Positions 1-7,484 of a stretch of DNA of 40,379 nt are shown here, piece after piece (within the stretch, counting starts at the first letter, position 1; every line of letters begins with the position of its first letter). The notes beneath the pieces are model-generated. The model was not told the origin of the DNA. It worked only from the letters and a program-made list of their open reading frames with translations, and ran no database searches. The DNA lies in assembly GCF_009193185.1 (NCBI RefSeq), contig NZ_VUKF01000042.1:1-40379 (forward strand), given 5' to 3'. The position numbers were made by a program, and so were the translations under genes. Source of the DNA: Georgenia thermotolerans (GTDB lineage: Bacteria; Actinomycetota; Actinomycetes; Actinomycetales; Actinomycetaceae).

Positions 1-847
1 TGCGCAGGAACAGCCCCGTGGAGCCCTTGATGCGGTCCTTGGGGACCACGATGTGCACGCCCTTGGACGCCAGCACCTTCAGCCCGCCCTCGGTGCCGCC
101 GAGCGCCTCGGTCTCCTCGGTCCACACCCCGGTGGCCGCGATGACGTGCCGCGCCCGCACCTGGCGGATGACACCGGTCTCGAGGTCCTCGATCGTCGCG
201 CCGGTCACCTGCCCGGCGGCGTCCTTGGTCAGCTCGGTGACCTGGGCGCGGGAGGCGGCCAGGGCGCCGTAGCCGGCGGCGGTGCGGACCAGGTCGATGA
301 CCAGGCGGGCGTCGTCGACGCGGGCGTCGTAGAACCGGATGGCGCCGACGAGGTAGTCGTCGCGGATGTCCGGGAAGAGCCGCTGGGCGCCGGCCTTGGT
401 GTAGTGGTGCTGGATGGGCACCGACGCGTGGCCGCGCGAGCCGAGCTGGGCCAGGGCGTCGTACATGCCCACGCCGACGGCCGAGTAGGCCCGCTCGATG
501 ACCGGGGTCTTCAGCGGCCAGAGGAACGGCTGGGCCTTGACCAGGTGCGGGGCGGTGGTCGACAGCAGCGTGCCGCGCTCCTTCAGCGCCTCGGCCACGA
601 GCTTGAAGTCGAGCTGGTAGAGGTAGCGCAGCCCGCCGTGGACCAGCTTGCTCGAGCGGGAGGAGGTGCCGCCGGCCCAGTCCTGGGCCTCCACGATCGC
701 GGTGCGCAGCCCGCGGGTGGCCGCGTCCAGCGCGATGCCCGCGCCGGTCACCCCGCCGCCGACGACCAGGACGTCCACGCCCTCCTCGTCGCTCATCGCC
801 GCCAGCGCCGCGTCCCGCGCCTGCCTCGTCAGAGCCGTGCTCGTCAC
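1..847 (-). CDS. glpD: Glycerol-3-phosphate dehydrogenase, 3' end cut off by the window
   Basis: This FAD-dependent, membrane-associated enzyme oxidises sn-glycerol 3-phosphate to dihydroxyacetone phosphate and passes electrons to the quinone pool. The reverse strand reads without a stop from a GTG at 847, preceded by GGGAGG six bases upstream. The N-terminal part shows the FAD-binding Rossmann motif VVGGGVTGAGIALDAATRG at about residues 28-46, then GGTSSRSSKLVHGGLRYL, which is typical of GlpD. About 282 residues are present; the family usually has 500-580, so the C-terminal half lies outside the window. It is transcribed divergently from a SorC-type regulator, and the shared gap holds an inverted repeat. 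The regulator may control it, but that is inferred from position only. Family assignment is secure. Confidence 0.95.
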   Translation of the reverse strand, partial: MTSTALTRQARDAALAAMSDEEGVDVLVVGGGVTGAGIALDAATRGLRTAIVEAQDWAGGTSSRSSKLVHGGLRYLYQLDFKLVAEALKERGTLLSTTAPHLVKAQPFLWPLKTPVIERAYSAVGVGMYDALAQLGSRGHASVPIQHHYTKAGAQRLFPDIRDDYLVGAIRFYDARVDDARLVIDLVRTAAGYGALAASRAQVTELTKDAAGQVTGATIEDLETGVIRQVRARHVIAATGVWTEETEALGGTEGGLKVLASKGVHIVVPKDRIKGSTGLFLR

Positions 848-926
848 TGCAACCTCCCTGGGTGGGGAGGGCGCCGGTCGGCGTCCTCGCCCGGTGTCGA
901 TACGACATATGCTCCGTTTCGGATGA

Positions 927-945
927 ACGAAGTTGCAATCTTCGT
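927..945. promoter_or_regulatory. Inverted repeat between glpD and the SorC-type regulator, candidate operator
   Basis: ACGAAG and CTTCGT form perfect 6-bp arms around seven bases (TTGCAAT), centred at 936, in the 127-bp divergent gap. A second weaker pair, CGTT at 915-918 and AACG at 926-929, overlaps on the left. On the reverse strand TTCGTT, 16 bp, TATGTC is a possible glpD promoter whose -35 would fall on this repeat. The binding protein is inferred from adjacency. Confidence 0.5.
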
Positions 946-974
946 GCACAAACGTGCGCGGGTGAGGTGGCGGC

Positions 975-1961
975 GTGAGCAACCGTGAGGACGTCCTCTA
1001 CGAGGCGGCCGCGATGTACTACCTGCAGGACGAGACGATGGAGTCCATCGCCGGCCGGCTCGGCGTGTCCCGCTCGACCGTCTCCCGCCTGATCAAGGAG
1101 GCGCGCGAGACCGGGCTGGTGCGCATCTCCGTCCAGCCGCGCGGGGCCGCCGTGGGCGCCGTCGCCCGCGCCCTGACCGCCAGCTTCGGCGTGCAGGCGC
1201 ACGTGGTCGCCGTCCGTCAGGGCGCCACGCAGGTGCAGACCCTGGACCAGGTGGCCCGCGTCGCCGGCCGGCTCGTCTCGGCGTGGATGCAGCCGGGCAC
1301 GGTGCTCGGCCTGGCGTGGGGGACGACCGTGTCGGCGGTGGTGGACCACCTCGTCCCGCGCCGGGTGCCGGGCGCCGCCGTCGTCCAGCTCAACGGCGCG
1401 GCCAACCCGATGACGTCGGGGATCCCGTACGCCGGGTCGATCATCACCGCGGCGGCCGCCGCCTTCGACGCCCGGGTGCACCACTTCCCCGTCCCGGCCT
1501 TCTTCGACTTCCCGGAGACCAAGCGGGCGATGTGGCGGGAGCGGTCCATCCGCCGGGTGCTCGCCATGCAGGGCAAGGTCGACGTCGCGGTGTTCGGTGC
1601 CGGGGCCATGGCGGGGCCGCTGACATCCCACGTGTACGAGGGCGGCTACCTCGCCGCCGAGGACCTCGCCCGGCTACGGGCCGAAGGCGTGGTCGGCGAC
1701 ATCTGCACCGTGCTGCTGCGCGAGGACGGCACCTACGCCGACATCGAGCTCAACGCCCGCGCCACCGGGCCCACGCCGCGCGAGCTCGCCCGGATCGGCC
1801 GGCGGGTGTGCGTGGTGGCCGGCACGGCCAAGGCCGCCACGCTGCTCGGGGCGCTGCGCGCCGGCGCGGTGACCGACCTCGTCGTCGACGAGGCGACCGC
1901 CCGGGCGGTCGTGGAACGCGCCCGCCAGCCGCGCGCCGCCGTGCCAGGATCGCAGCCGTGA
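975..1961 (+). CDS. SorC-family sugar-binding transcriptional regulator
   Basis: This is a DNA-binding regulator whose C-terminal domain is expected to sense a sugar phosphate. Residues about 10-50 (LYEAAAMYYLQDETMESIAG, then GVSRSTVSRLIKEAR) form the helix-turn-helix usual for SorC/DeoR-type proteins. The remaining roughly 270 residues match the SorC sugar-binding domain, with a GTTVSAVV segment and a core that contains VFGAGAM. The length of 328 residues is normal. The GTG start follows GAGGTGG. The gene points away from glpD, so glycerol or triose-phosphate control is a reasonable guess, but the effector cannot be read from sequence. Its stop overlaps the next start in a GTGA arrangement, so the two are probably translated together. 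Confidence 0.88.
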   Translation: MSNREDVLYEAAAMYYLQDETMESIAGRLGVSRSTVSRLIKEARETGLVRISVQPRGAAVGAVARALTASFGVQAHVVAVRQGATQVQTLDQVARVAGRLVSAWMQPGTVLGLAWGTTVSAVVDHLVPRRVPGAAVVQLNGAANPMTSGIPYAGSIITAAAAAFDARVHHFPVPAFFDFPETKRAMWRERSIRRVLAMQGKVDVAVFGAGAMAGPLTSHVYEGGYLAAEDLARLRAEGVVGDICTVLLREDGTYADIELNARATGPTPRELARIGRRVCVVAGTAKAATLLGALRAGAVTDLVVDEATARAVVERARQPRAAVPGSQP

Positions 1962-2542
1962 CGAGCGAGGACCCCGACACCGCACCCACCTCCCCCACGG
2001 CCGCGCCCCCGGCGCGGGACGCCGGGCGACGCCCGGCCCGGCCGGTGGTGCGTCAGGCCCGCCCGGCCGACGTGCGCCACATCTACCAGCTGGTCCAGCC
2101 GTTCACCGAGACGCGGGTGCTCATCGCCAAGGAGCTCATCAGCTACTTCGAGGCGGTCCAGGAGTTCGTCGTCGCCGAGCTGCCCGAGGAGCCCGGCCGG
2201 ATCGTCGGGTGCGGGGCGCTGCACGTGCTGTGGGACGACATCGCCGAGGTGCGCACGCTCGCCGTCGACCCGCGGGTCCAGGGCCGCGGCGTCGGCCACG
2301 AGCTGCTGCAGACCCTGATCGACCGGGCCCGCGCCCTGGGGCTGCAGCGGGTGTTCTGCCTGACCTTCGAGGTGGACTTCTTCACCCGGCACGGGTTCCG
2401 GCGCATCGCCGGCACCCCGGTGGGCACCGACGTCTACGCCGAGATGCTGCACTCGCACGACGACGGCGTGGCGGAGTTCCTCGACCTCGCCCGGGCGAAG
2501 CCGAACACGCTCGGCAACTCGCGGATGCTGCTCGAGCTCTGA
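1958..2542 (+). CDS. argA: Amino-acid N-acetyltransferase, N-acetylglutamate synthase type (GNAT)
   Basis: It most likely transfers acetyl from acetyl-CoA to glutamate, the first committed step of arginine synthesis. The 194-residue protein closely resembles, from memory, the short mycobacterial ArgA (Rv2747). Shared features include VVRQARPADV near the start, YEAVQEF, VGCGALHVLW, the acetyl-CoA loop VQGRGVGHELL, FFTRHGF, and the C-terminal end LGNSRMLLEL. About 25 low-complexity residues precede the domain. The GTG start overlaps the regulator stop by four bases. Pairing an arginine enzyme with a sugar-type regulator is unexpected; it may only reflect co-transcription. Another GNAT substrate is possible but less likely given the motif match. 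Confidence 0.85.
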   Translation: MTSEDPDTAPTSPTAAPPARDAGRRPARPVVRQARPADVRHIYQLVQPFTETRVLIAKELISYFEAVQEFVVAELPEEPGRIVGCGALHVLWDDIAEVRTLAVDPRVQGRGVGHELLQTLIDRARALGLQRVFCLTFEVDFFTRHGFRRIAGTPVGTDVYAEMLHSHDDGVAEFLDLARAKPNTLGNSRMLLEL

Positions 2543-2560
2543 TCCGGAAGGTCCCGGGCG

Positions 2561-2980
2561 TCAGCGCCGCAGCAGGTGCAGCGCGACGGCGCCCTGCGCG
2601 GCGACCAGCCCGCAGGCGACCACCGCGACCACCGCCGAGGGGCGCACGAGGATCCAGGCCACCACGCCCACGACGAGGGCGACGGCGAGGACCGTGCGCA
2701 GCGTCCCCAGCGTCGCCCGCACCCGGGTGGTGACCGGCCGCGGCTCGGCGCCGCGCAGCACCGCGCGCAGGCCCGCCCCGGCCGCGCCGGCGGCGACCAG
2801 CATGACGAGCTGGCCGAGCGCGAGCAGGGAGACGCCCGGCCACAGCGCCGGGCTGTCGGTGCCCGTCAGCAGGGTGATGGCGAGCCCCATCACGCCCAGC
2901 ACCAGGCACGCGCCCGCGCTGACGCCCAGGGTGGTGCGCAGGGCCCGCACGGCGCGGTCGGTGGTGACGTCGGTGCTCAC
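2561..2980 (-). CDS. Small four-helix membrane protein of unknown function
   Basis: I do not recognise a named family. The 139 residues contain about four hydrophobic stretches (near residues 18-38, 46-68, 92-110 and 114-133) separated by short charged loops, so it is an integral membrane protein with very little soluble mass. It starts with GTG at 2980, 22 bp after the stop of mutY on the same strand, but has its own TAGCCT hexamer six bases before the GTG, consistent with a leaderless transcript. Its end lies 18 bp from the end of argA, which converges on it; no terminator hairpin is visible there. Confidence 0.7.
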   Translation of the reverse strand: MSTDVTTDRAVRALRTTLGVSAGACLVLGVMGLAITLLTGTDSPALWPGVSLLALGQLVMLVAAGAAGAGLRAVLRGAEPRPVTTRVRATLGTLRTVLAVALVVGVVAWILVRPSAVVAVVACGLVAAQGAVALHLLRR

Positions 2981-2986
2981 CCCGGC

Positions 2987-2992
2987 AGGCTA
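2987..2992 (-). promoter_or_regulatory. -10-like TAGCCT upstream of the small membrane protein
   Basis: TAGCCT on the reverse strand, six bases (GCCGGG) before the GTG at 2980. No Shine-Dalgarno is present, which favours a leaderless start. Confidence 0.5.
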
Positions 2993-3002
2993 CCCGCGCC
3001 CG

Positions 3003-3962
3003 TCACGGCAGCCGGTAGCCGCCCGCGTGCGGGCCCGTGCCGGGGACGACGAGGCCGTCGTCGACCAGCGAGGCCAGCGCGCGGGCGGGCTGGGCGGGGT
3101 CGGGCAGGGCCGCGGGGGCCGCGCCGTCGGCGCCGGCGACGAGGAGGTCGTCCCCGGTCGCCCACTCCTGCCGGTGGTGGCGCAGGTAGGCCATGATCCG
3201 CCCGCGCACCTGGCGGTCGGTGCCGTGCCAGGCCTGGGGGCGGCGCCGTCCGGCGTGTTCGTCGGCGGGCTTGCCGGCGGCGTGCCAGGCGCAGACGGCC
3301 AGCAGCGGGCAGGCGTCGCAGCGGGGCGCCCGCGCCGTGCACACCAGGGCGCCGAGCTCCATGAGGCCGACGTTCCACCGCACGGAGGTGGCGGCGTCGG
3401 CGGGCAGGTAGGCCGCGGCGCGGTCGCGCTCGGCCCGGCCGAGGGACGGGGCCGGCAGCGCCCGGCCCTCGAGGGCCCGGCCGAGCACCCGGCGCACGTT
3501 CGTGTCCAGGACGACGGCGCGGCGCCCGTGGGCGAAGGCGGCCACCGCCGCGGCGGTGTAGGCCCCGATGCCGGGCAGGGCGAGGAGCTCGGCCTCGGTG
3601 TCCGGCACCGCGCCGTCGTGCTCGGCGACGATGGCCCGGGCGCACTCCTGCAGGCGCAGCGCCCGGCGCGGGTAGCCGAGCCGGTCCCAGGCGCGCAGCA
3701 CCTCCGCCGGGCGGGCGGCGGCCAGGTCGGCGGGGGTGGGCCAGCGCGCCATCCACGCCCGCCAGGCGGGCTCGACGCGGACCACGGGGGTCTGCTGCAG
3801 CATGACCTCGCTGACCAGCACCGACCAGGCGCTCGCCCCCGGCGCGCGCCAGGGCAGGTCGCGGGCGTGGGCGGCGTACCAGTCCAGCACGGGGCCGACC
3901 AGGGCCGCGGCGTCGGTCGGCGTCGTGGTGGGCTCCTCGGTGGTGGCGGCGGCAGTCATCAT
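3003..3962 (-). CDS. mutY: A/G-specific adenine DNA glycosylase
   Basis: MutY removes adenine mispaired with 8-oxoguanine, protecting a GC-rich genome from G-to-T changes. Visible family marks are SEVMLQQTPV with the catalytic Glu, the helix-hairpin-helix LPGIGAYTAAAV, the catalytic Asp in VVLDTNVRRV, and the iron-sulfur motif C-X6-C-X2-C-X5-C (CTARAPRCDACPLLAVC). The protein is 319 residues from ATG 3962; the C-terminal region after the cluster is short compared with Escherichia coli MutY. Start choice is uncertain: a GTG at 3989 extends it by nine residues, and a second ATG follows at 3959. CACACT lies seven bases before ATG 3959. Homology begins only around LDWYAAHARDLPWR. Confidence 0.93.
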   Translation of the reverse strand: MMTAAATTEEPTTTPTDAAALVGPVLDWYAAHARDLPWRAPGASAWSVLVSEVMLQQTPVVRVEPAWRAWMARWPTPADLAAARPAEVLRAWDRLGYPRRALRLQECARAIVAEHDGAVPDTEAELLALPGIGAYTAAAVAAFAHGRRAVVLDTNVRRVLGRALEGRALPAPSLGRAERDRAAAYLPADAATSVRWNVGLMELGALVCTARAPRCDACPLLAVCAWHAAGKPADEHAGRRRPQAWHGTDRQVRGRIMAYLRHHRQEWATGDDLLVAGADGAAPAALPDPAQPARALASLVDDGLVVPGTGPHAGGYRLP

Positions 3963-4009
3963 CCCCAGTGTGCCCGGCGTGGGTGACACGAGGCGGCGGC
4001 CGCCCGACG

Positions 4010-4015
4010 TACGGT
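4010..4015 (+). promoter_or_regulatory. -10-like TACGGT before the anchored hypothetical protein
   Basis: TACGGT is followed by six bases (TCCGGC) and then the GTG at 4022, without a Shine-Dalgarno. It was used to choose that start over an upstream in-frame codon at 3968. Confidence 0.5.
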
Positions 4016-4021
4016 TCCGGC

Positions 4022-4672
4022 GTGACCCCGACGCCCGACCGACCTGCCGGCCGCCCGACGCGCCCCGCCCCCGGGGACACCCGCCCCGGGCCCCGCACCC
4101 CCCGGCGCCGGCCCAGCCGTGCGGTCATCATCCGGCGCCGGATCGTCGCCCTTCTGATCCTCCTGGCCGTCATCGCCCTGCTGGTCTGGGGTGTCACGGC
4201 GGTCGTCGGGCTCCTGACCGGCGGCGACGACGCCCCCGCCGCCGAGCAGGTCACGGCCGCCGAGACGGAGACCGGCCCGGTCGACCCCCAGCCCTGCCAG
4301 TCGCGCGACCTGGAGGTCGACCTCGCCCCCACCGCGGCGGCGGCCGGGAAGCCGGTGACCTTCGACGTCACCCTGCGCAACACCTCCCAGGCGGCCTGCC
4401 TGGCCGACGCCGGCCGGGAGACGCTGGTGCTGACCGTCTCCTCGGGGGAGGACCGGGTCTGGTCCTCGGCGGACTGCCCGGCCGAGCCCGCCAAGCGCGC
4501 GCTGCTGATCGATTCCGGGGACACGGTCAAGACCACCCTGACGTGGGACGGCAGCCGCTCGGCGCAGGGCTGCCCGGGCGGCCAGCGCGCCGCCGGCGGC
4601 GGCACCTACCGGGTGACCGCCTCGCTCGACGGCGCGATGCTGCCCGGCGCGGAGGCCACCTTCACGCTCTGA
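4022..4672 (+). CDS. Membrane-anchored extracytoplasmic protein of unknown function
   Basis: I do not recognise a family. From GTG 4022 the 216-residue product has a basic, proline-rich cytoplasmic tail (residues 1-40), one transmembrane segment (ALLILLAVIALLVWGVTAVV, about residues 42-63), a short acidic linker, and a roughly 140-residue outside domain. That domain has four cysteines (CQSRD, ACLAD, DCPAE, GCPGG), a pattern fitting two disulfides in a beta-sandwich: it contains FDVTLRNTSQAAC and ends YRVTASLDGAMLPGAEATFTL, reminiscent of Ig-like adhesin or DUF4232-type domains. It is divergent from mutY and convergent with disA. Function should be left open. Confidence 0.75.
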   Translation: MTPTPDRPAGRPTRPAPGDTRPGPRTPRRRPSRAVIIRRRIVALLILLAVIALLVWGVTAVVGLLTGGDDAPAAEQVTAAETETGPVDPQPCQSRDLEVDLAPTAAAAGKPVTFDVTLRNTSQAACLADAGRETLVLTVSSGEDRVWSSADCPAEPAKRALLIDSGDTVKTTLTWDGSRSAQGCPGGQRAAGGGTYRVTASLDGAMLPGAEATFTL

Positions 4673-4702
4673 GGGCGGCCGGGCGCGGCGCACGGTGCCG
4701 GG

Positions 4703-5782
4703 TCAGGCGAACCGCTCGAGGATCGAGGACTCGGCGAGCCGGGAGAGGCCCTCGCGCACGGCGCGGGCGCGGTGCGGGCCGACGCCCTCCACGGCCTGCA
4801 GGTCCTCTGTGGTCGCGGCGAGCATGGCCTGCAGGTTGCCGCAGTGGGCCACGATCGCCTCGGCGGTGGAGGTGGGCAGCCGGGGGATCTTCGCCAGCAC
4901 CCGGTACCCGCGGGGCGCGAGGGCGGAGTCCAGCGCCTCGCCGTCGGGGCCGCCGATGCCGAGCTTGCGGGCGATGGTCGGCATGTCGATGAGCTCGGCG
5001 GAGCTGAGGCTGCCCATGGACTCGAGCACCTCGCGGGGGCCGGCCGTGATGTCGTCGCCGAGGTAGTCGCGCACCACCAGGGTCCGGTCGGGGTCGATCC
5101 CGATGACGAGCTCCTCGAGCTGGAGGGAGAGCAGGCGCCCGTCGGTGCCCAGCTCGGTGACGTAGCCGTCCACCTCCGCGGAGATGCGCGAGACCATCTC
5201 CAGGCGCTGGACCACGGTGACGACGTCCCGGACGGTGACCAGGTCCTCGATCTCCAGCGCCGAGAGCGTGCCGGAGACCTCGTCCAGCCGTGCCTTGTAC
5301 CGCTCGAGGGTGGCCAGCGCCTGGTTGGCGCGCGAGAGGATGACGTCGGAGTCCTCGATGACGTGGCGGTGCTGGTCGACGTACAGCGCGACGGTGCGCA
5401 TCGACTGGCTCACCGAGATCACCGGGTAGCCGGACTGCTTCGCGGCCCGCTCGGCGGTGCGGTGGCGCATGCCGGACTCGGAGGTCTCGATCGAGGAGTC
5501 CGGCAGCAGCTGGGCGTTGGCCCGCCGGATCCGCCGGTTGGGGAAGTCCACGACGACGGCGCCGTCCATCTTGGCGAGCTCGCGTAGCCGGGTGGCCGAG
5601 AACTCCACGTCGAGCTCGAAGCCGCCGGAGCACATCGCCTCGACGGTCTCGTCGTAGCCGAGCACCACGATCGCGCCGGTGCGCCCGCGCAGGATGCGCT
5701 CGAGGCCGTCGCGGAGCTCGGTTCCCGGCGCGACCGCACGGAGCATGGCACGCAGCTTGCCGTCGGGGGGGAAGTCGGGCAC
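4703..5782 (-). CDS. disA: Diadenylate cyclase DisA, DNA-integrity scanning
   Basis: DisA condenses two ATP into cyclic di-AMP and slows when bound to branched DNA, linking genome integrity to a second messenger. The N-terminal DAC domain carries DGA at residues 73-75 and RHR at 106-108 ([12 protein letters not shown]), the two nucleotide-binding motifs. A helical linker follows, and the C-terminal end has the helix-hairpin-helix DNA-binding unit ([19 protein letters not shown]). The length, 359 residues, is normal. The start is a GTG preceded by GTGAGGA. It lies downstream of radA on the same strand with a 170-bp gap, a pairing seen in many bacteria. The gap holds a reverse-strand TAGGAT at 5836-5841 but no clear -35. 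Confidence 0.96.
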   Translation of the reverse strand: MPDFPPDGKLRAMLRAVAPGTELRDGLERILRGRTGAIVVLGYDETVEAMCSGGFELDVEFSATRLRELAKMDGAVVVDFPNRRIRRANAQLLPDSSIETSESGMRHRTAERAAKQSGYPVISVSQSMRTVALYVDQHRHVIEDSDVILSRANQALATLERYKARLDEVSGTLSALEIEDLVTVRDVVTVVQRLEMVSRISAEVDGYVTELGTDGRLLSLQLEELVIGIDPDRTLVVRDYLGDDITAGPREVLESMGSLSSAELIDMPTIARKLGIGGPDGEALDSALAPRGYRVLAKIPRLPTSTAEAIVAHCGNLQAMLAATTEDLQAVEGVGPHRARAVREGLSRLAESSILERFA

Positions 5783-5952
5783 GGGTCCTCACATGATGCT
5801 CGCGTCAGGGAACAGCGTCGTCTGCCCCCGGGGTCATCCTAGGGGCGCCGGGGCCGCGGCCGGCCGGGTCGGGCGGGTGTCCGGGGGATCGGGGCGTCTC
5901 GATCCGGTCACGGCCGGGGGTTACCCGCGCGGCCGCGCACCCCGTCGGGCCG

Positions 5953-7392
5953 TCAGTGCTGCGGCTCGCGCACCACGGCCGTCGCCCGCCAGGCCGCGCC
6001 CGCGGCCTCCTGCAGGCTGTCGACCGGGTGCACCGACAGGCCCGGCACCGCCCGCAGGTCCCCCGCCCCGCGCGCGGGCACGATCGCCCGCGTGAAGCCG
6101 AGCCGCGCGGCCTCGGCCAGGCGGCGCTGGACGCCCACGGTGGTGCGCACCTCGCCGGTCAGGCCCACCTCGCCCACCGCCACGATGCCCGGGTCGAGCT
6201 CCTTGCCCTCCACGGCGGAGAGCACCGCCAGCGCCACCGCGAGGTCCACGGCCGGTTCCACCGCGCGGGCCCCGCCCACGGTGGAGACGTACACGTCGGC
6301 GGTGGACAGCGTCACGCCGAGCCGCGACTGCAGCACGGCCAGCGTCATCGCCACCCGGGAGCCGTCGAGCCCGGAGGTGGTCCGGCGCGGGGAGCTCAGC
6401 GGCGAGCGGGCGACCAGGGCCTGGATCTCCGTCGGCATGGGCCGCCGGCCCTCCAGGGAGACCGTCACGCAGGTGCCCGGCACGGCGCTGCGGTGCCCGG
6501 AGAGGAACAGCCCGGAGGGGTCCGCCAGCCCGGTGATGCCGGTGTCGCCCAGGTCGAAGCAGCCCACCTCGTCGGTGGGGCCGTAGCGGTTCTTCACCGC
6601 CCGGACCATCCGCAGCCGGGAGTGCCGGTCGCCCTCGAACTGGCACACGACGTCGACGAGGTGCTCGAGCACGCGCGGGCCGGCGATGGAGCCGTCCTTG
6701 GTCACGTGCCCGACGAGGAGCACGGGGATGTCCCGGGTCTTGGCCACGTGGATGAGGGCCGAGGCGACCGCCCGCACCTGGCTGGTGCCGCCCGCCGCGC
6801 CGTCCACCGTGCCGTCGGCGATGGTCTGGACGGAGTCGACCACGAGCAGGGAGGGGTCGGCGTCGTCCACGTGCCCGAGCAGCGTGGCGAGGTCGGTCTC
6901 CGCGGCGAGCAGCAGGTGCGGCGTGAGGGCGCCGATGCGCTCGGCGCGCAGGCGCACCTGACCGGCCGACTCCTCGCCGGTGACGTACAGCACCGGCCGG
7001 CCGGTTCCGCCGGCGGCGACGTCGGCCGAGACGGCCGCCGCCCGGGCCGCCACGTCGAGCAGCAGGGTGGACTTGCCCACGCCCGGCTCCCCGGCGAGCA
7101 GCACCACCGCGCCGGGCACGATGCCGCCGCCGAGCACCCGGTCGAGCTCGCCCACCCCGGTGCTGCGCGCCCGCGCCGCGTCCACCGCCACCTCGTCGAT
7201 GGGCCGGGCCGGGGCCGAGGGCGCCAGCGCCGCGGTCACCCGCGCCGGCGCCGTCCCCGCGGCCTCCTCCACGGTGCCCCAGGCCTGGCACTCCCCGCAC
7301 CGGCCGACCCACTTCACGGTGGTCCACCCGCACTCGGCGCAGCGGAAGGCGGGCCGGGCGGTCCTGGCGGTCCTGGTGGTGGCGGAGGTCAT
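5953..7392 (-). CDS. radA: DNA repair protein RadA (Sms)
   Basis: RadA is a RecA-like ATPase that helps branch migration and processing of recombination intermediates. The 479-residue product starts with a four-cysteine zinc finger (C18, C21, C32, C35), then a RecA-type core with Walker A GEPGVGKST, the RadA-specific KNRYG motif, and a C-terminal Lon-protease-like domain (VYVSTVGG through VALAVLSAVEGKELDPG) that lacks proteolytic function in this family. The ATG at 7392 was chosen because TACGGT lies six bases upstream and the zinc finger follows directly; a longer in-frame start at 7452 would add 20 residues. disA follows on the same strand. Confidence 0.96.
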   Translation of the reverse strand: MTSATTRTARTARPAFRCAECGWTTVKWVGRCGECQAWGTVEEAAGTAPARVTAALAPSAPARPIDEVAVDAARARSTGVGELDRVLGGGIVPGAVVLLAGEPGVGKSTLLLDVAARAAAVSADVAAGGTGRPVLYVTGEESAGQVRLRAERIGALTPHLLLAAETDLATLLGHVDDADPSLLVVDSVQTIADGTVDGAAGGTSQVRAVASALIHVAKTRDIPVLLVGHVTKDGSIAGPRVLEHLVDVVCQFEGDRHSRLRMVRAVKNRYGPTDEVGCFDLGDTGITGLADPSGLFLSGHRSAVPGTCVTVSLEGRRPMPTEIQALVARSPLSSPRRTTSGLDGSRVAMTLAVLQSRLGVTLSTADVYVSTVGGARAVEPAVDLAVALAVLSAVEGKELDPGIVAVGEVGLTGEVRTTVGVQRRLAEAARLGFTRAIVPARGAGDLRAVPGLSVHPVDSLQEAAGAAWRATAVVREPQH

Positions 7393-7398
7393 GGGCCA

Positions 7399-7404
7399 AC
7401 CGTA
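7399..7404 (-). promoter_or_regulatory. -10-like TACGGT before radA
   Basis: Reverse-strand TACGGT, then TGGCCC, then ATG 7392. No Shine-Dalgarno intervenes. Confidence 0.5.
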
Positions 7405-7484
7405 GGGGCGGGTACCGACATCGGTGCCGGGCGGGCCGGGGCATAGGGTCACAGGAGCACCGACGGCAGGAAAGGACTCTCCCC

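Noticed and set aside
53-988. Long forward open frame of 311 codons at the left edge
   Set aside because: It is the antisense shadow of glpD, whose reverse-strand translation shows clear GlpD motifs.
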